From the NCBI GenBank assembly GCA_949752795.1, contig CATKHW010000561.1:1-64000 (forward strand): DNA of 64,000 nt, in the 5' to 3' direction. Position 1 is the first letter of the stretch, and each line of letters begins with the position of its first letter. The notes beneath the pieces are model-generated. The model did not search any database. It was not told the DNA's origin and saw only the letters and a program-made list of their open reading frames with translations. Both the position numbers and the translations under genes were made by a program. The stretch is from Hyperoodon ampullatus. Its lineage: Eukaryota > Chordata > Mammalia > Artiodactyla > Ziphiidae. This document shows positions 63,168 to 64,000 of this stretch, in pieces.

Positions 63168-64000
63168 AAACATATGTAAAGAATATACAGAAAGAATCAG
63201 GACAATGTTATAGCAGAGAATATATGAAATGCCAGTAAATTTGAACATTTCTGTAAAGGGGACCATTTCCTAGCTCCTAAAGTTGACCAAAACTGACACA
63301 AGAGGAAATCATTGAAGGTCATCATGTCTGCCCTTGGCATTCTTGGAACGCCCTGGCCTCAGAATGCAGCATCGGTAGTCCATGGTAACCTGCGGAGAGG
63401 GGGTGGGGCTGAAGGAGGTTGGAACACTGCCCTCACTGAGGGAGTGGGTGTGGCCATCTCTGCTGTGACTGAACAAATGGCAGGGGAGCAGGGGGCCCAG
63501 GGCAGGGCCCTCAGAGCCCGGCAGGACCAGGGGAGTGTCACAAGCATTTGGCCCAGGCCAAAGCGCGCTTTCTTTGTCTGCACAGCTTCCCAAACACTCA
63601 CATTTCCACTCAGGCCGCCCTCTTTGTTGAAGTGTGTGTGGAACGTGTCCTCGCAGTACACCTCGCTGCACAGCTAACCATAGGACTGGGCATCGTACCT
63701 TCCTGCCAGGTGACCGAAGTTCGCAGGCAGATGGGTCACTGGGACCAACGCGGAGAGGCTCCTGCCCTGACCACAGGTCGACCACTGCCGCTGCCCCAGA
63801 TCGGGGGTTGCAAAGCAGCCCTGTCTGAATCCCCTGCCTCTAGAGGGAGTATTGGACCAACACTTCTAAAAAATGGGGTCCTTGCGGGCAACTCATCGGA
63901 GGGACACAAAAAAATCTTTGCCGACTTTCTCCTGAAGCTTACGAGCGTTCACACTTAAGCCTTTTACAATGTCAGCTGTTTAGCTAAACATGAGCTCATG
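63168..64000 (+). repeat. Unit U40 (first 833 bp, N-type, subtype C; cut by window end)
   Basis: Private caaatggcag near 63475. THOP1 block at 63330-63761. The window stops inside the AT-rich part of the unit. Confidence 0.95.

Larger units (their letters stand above)
1..64000 (+). repeat. Macrosatellite array, ~1,620-bp unit, 39 complete copies plus one partial
   Basis: The whole window is a direct tandem repeat. The same base (T, in the context cattgaaggtcatc) recurs at 145, 1763, 3383, 5003 and so on to 63312, giving 40 occurrences. The spacing is 1,620 bp for most units, 1,618 for U1 and U15, 1,619 for U10, U12 and U16, and 1,617 for U23 and U26. Neighbouring units differ by a few substitutions to a few dozen. 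Every unit has the same order: decayed L1 ORF2 (+), THOP1 exon-intron-exon remnant (-), then AT-rich unassigned sequence. Neither array edge is in the window. Unit size, composite origin, GC/AT alternation and lack of genes resemble mammalian macrosatellites such as DXZ4 or D4Z4 in style, but I see no sequence match to those. The plus-strand label only fixes orientation. Confidence 0.98.
43728..64000 (+). repeat. Higher-order A-B-C pattern, periods 8,100 and 6,480 bp (U28-U40)
   Basis: Unit order by subtype is A B C B C*, A B C C*, A B C C. U28-U30 match U33-U35 at 8,100 bp; U33-U36 match U37-U40 at 6,480 bp, with the last two positions less exact. Each A unit is preceded by a unit with the aacatttctctc tail. 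Confidence 0.85.

Noticed and set aside
1..64000. CRISPR array or bacterial repeat region
   Set aside because: Repeat unit is far too long, no spacer pattern, no bacterial genes, and mammalian THOP1 and L1 remnants are present.
1..64000. Tandem rRNA or other RNA gene array
   Set aside because: No rRNA, tRNA, 5S or snRNA-like sequence is visible in the unit.
1..64000. Assembly artefact from looping of a single unit
   Set aside because: Units carry ordered private variants and nested monomer, dimer and trimer duplications, which a simple loop would not create. Exact copy number still depends on the assembly.

Overview
The window is one uninterrupted head-to-tail tandem array (a macrosatellite). 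The unit is 1,617-1,620 bp, mostly 1,620. There are 39 complete units plus one 833-bp partial unit, all in the same orientation, with no unique sequence, inversion or foreign insertion between them. The array runs off both window edges. I number units U1-U40. The unit phase is arbitrary: each unit starts 144 bases before a reference base T (T = 145 in U1), so positions can be carried between units by offset from T.

Each unit is a composite of two recognisable pieces plus unassigned DNA. (1) A GC- and CpG-rich block of about 600 bp carries, on the minus strand, the near-terminal part of the zinc metallopeptidase thimet oligopeptidase (THOP1, family M3). It consists of a 160-bp exon, a 212-bp intron still bounded by GT...AG, and the start of the next exon. 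The fragment is broken (an in-frame stop at the catalytic-loop tyrosine, and no HEXXH zinc site), so it is a segmental, intron-containing pseudogene fragment, not a retrocopy. (2) An AT-rich stretch of about 350 bp on the plus strand is a decayed LINE-1 ORF2 fragment that ends immediately before the THOP1 piece. The remaining roughly 700-800 bp is AT-rich; a short part is faintly L1-like and the rest is unrecognised. I see no functional protein-coding gene. The open frames recur in every unit because the units are copies of each other.

Organism: a mammal, most likely placental. The THOP1 exon/intron remnant, the mammalian-type L1 ORF2, the CpG distribution and the macrosatellite architecture all fit this. 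I cannot name the species or chromosome.

Layout: U1-U2 (1-3238) are divergent K-type units. U3-U14 (3239-22676) are twelve almost identical N-type units, with visible monomer and dimer duplications. U15-U16 (22677-25913) return to the U1 type, and U16 is a U2/U1 chimera. U17-U20 are mixed. U21-U23 are repeated as U24-U26 with a 4,857-bp trimer period. U27-U40 form a higher-order pattern of subtypes A, B and C with 8,100- and 6,480-bp periods. K and N are two unit haplotypes defined by linked differences, one of which lies at the -1 base of the old THOP1 splice donor. The mosaic of markers points to repeated unequal crossover and gene conversion.
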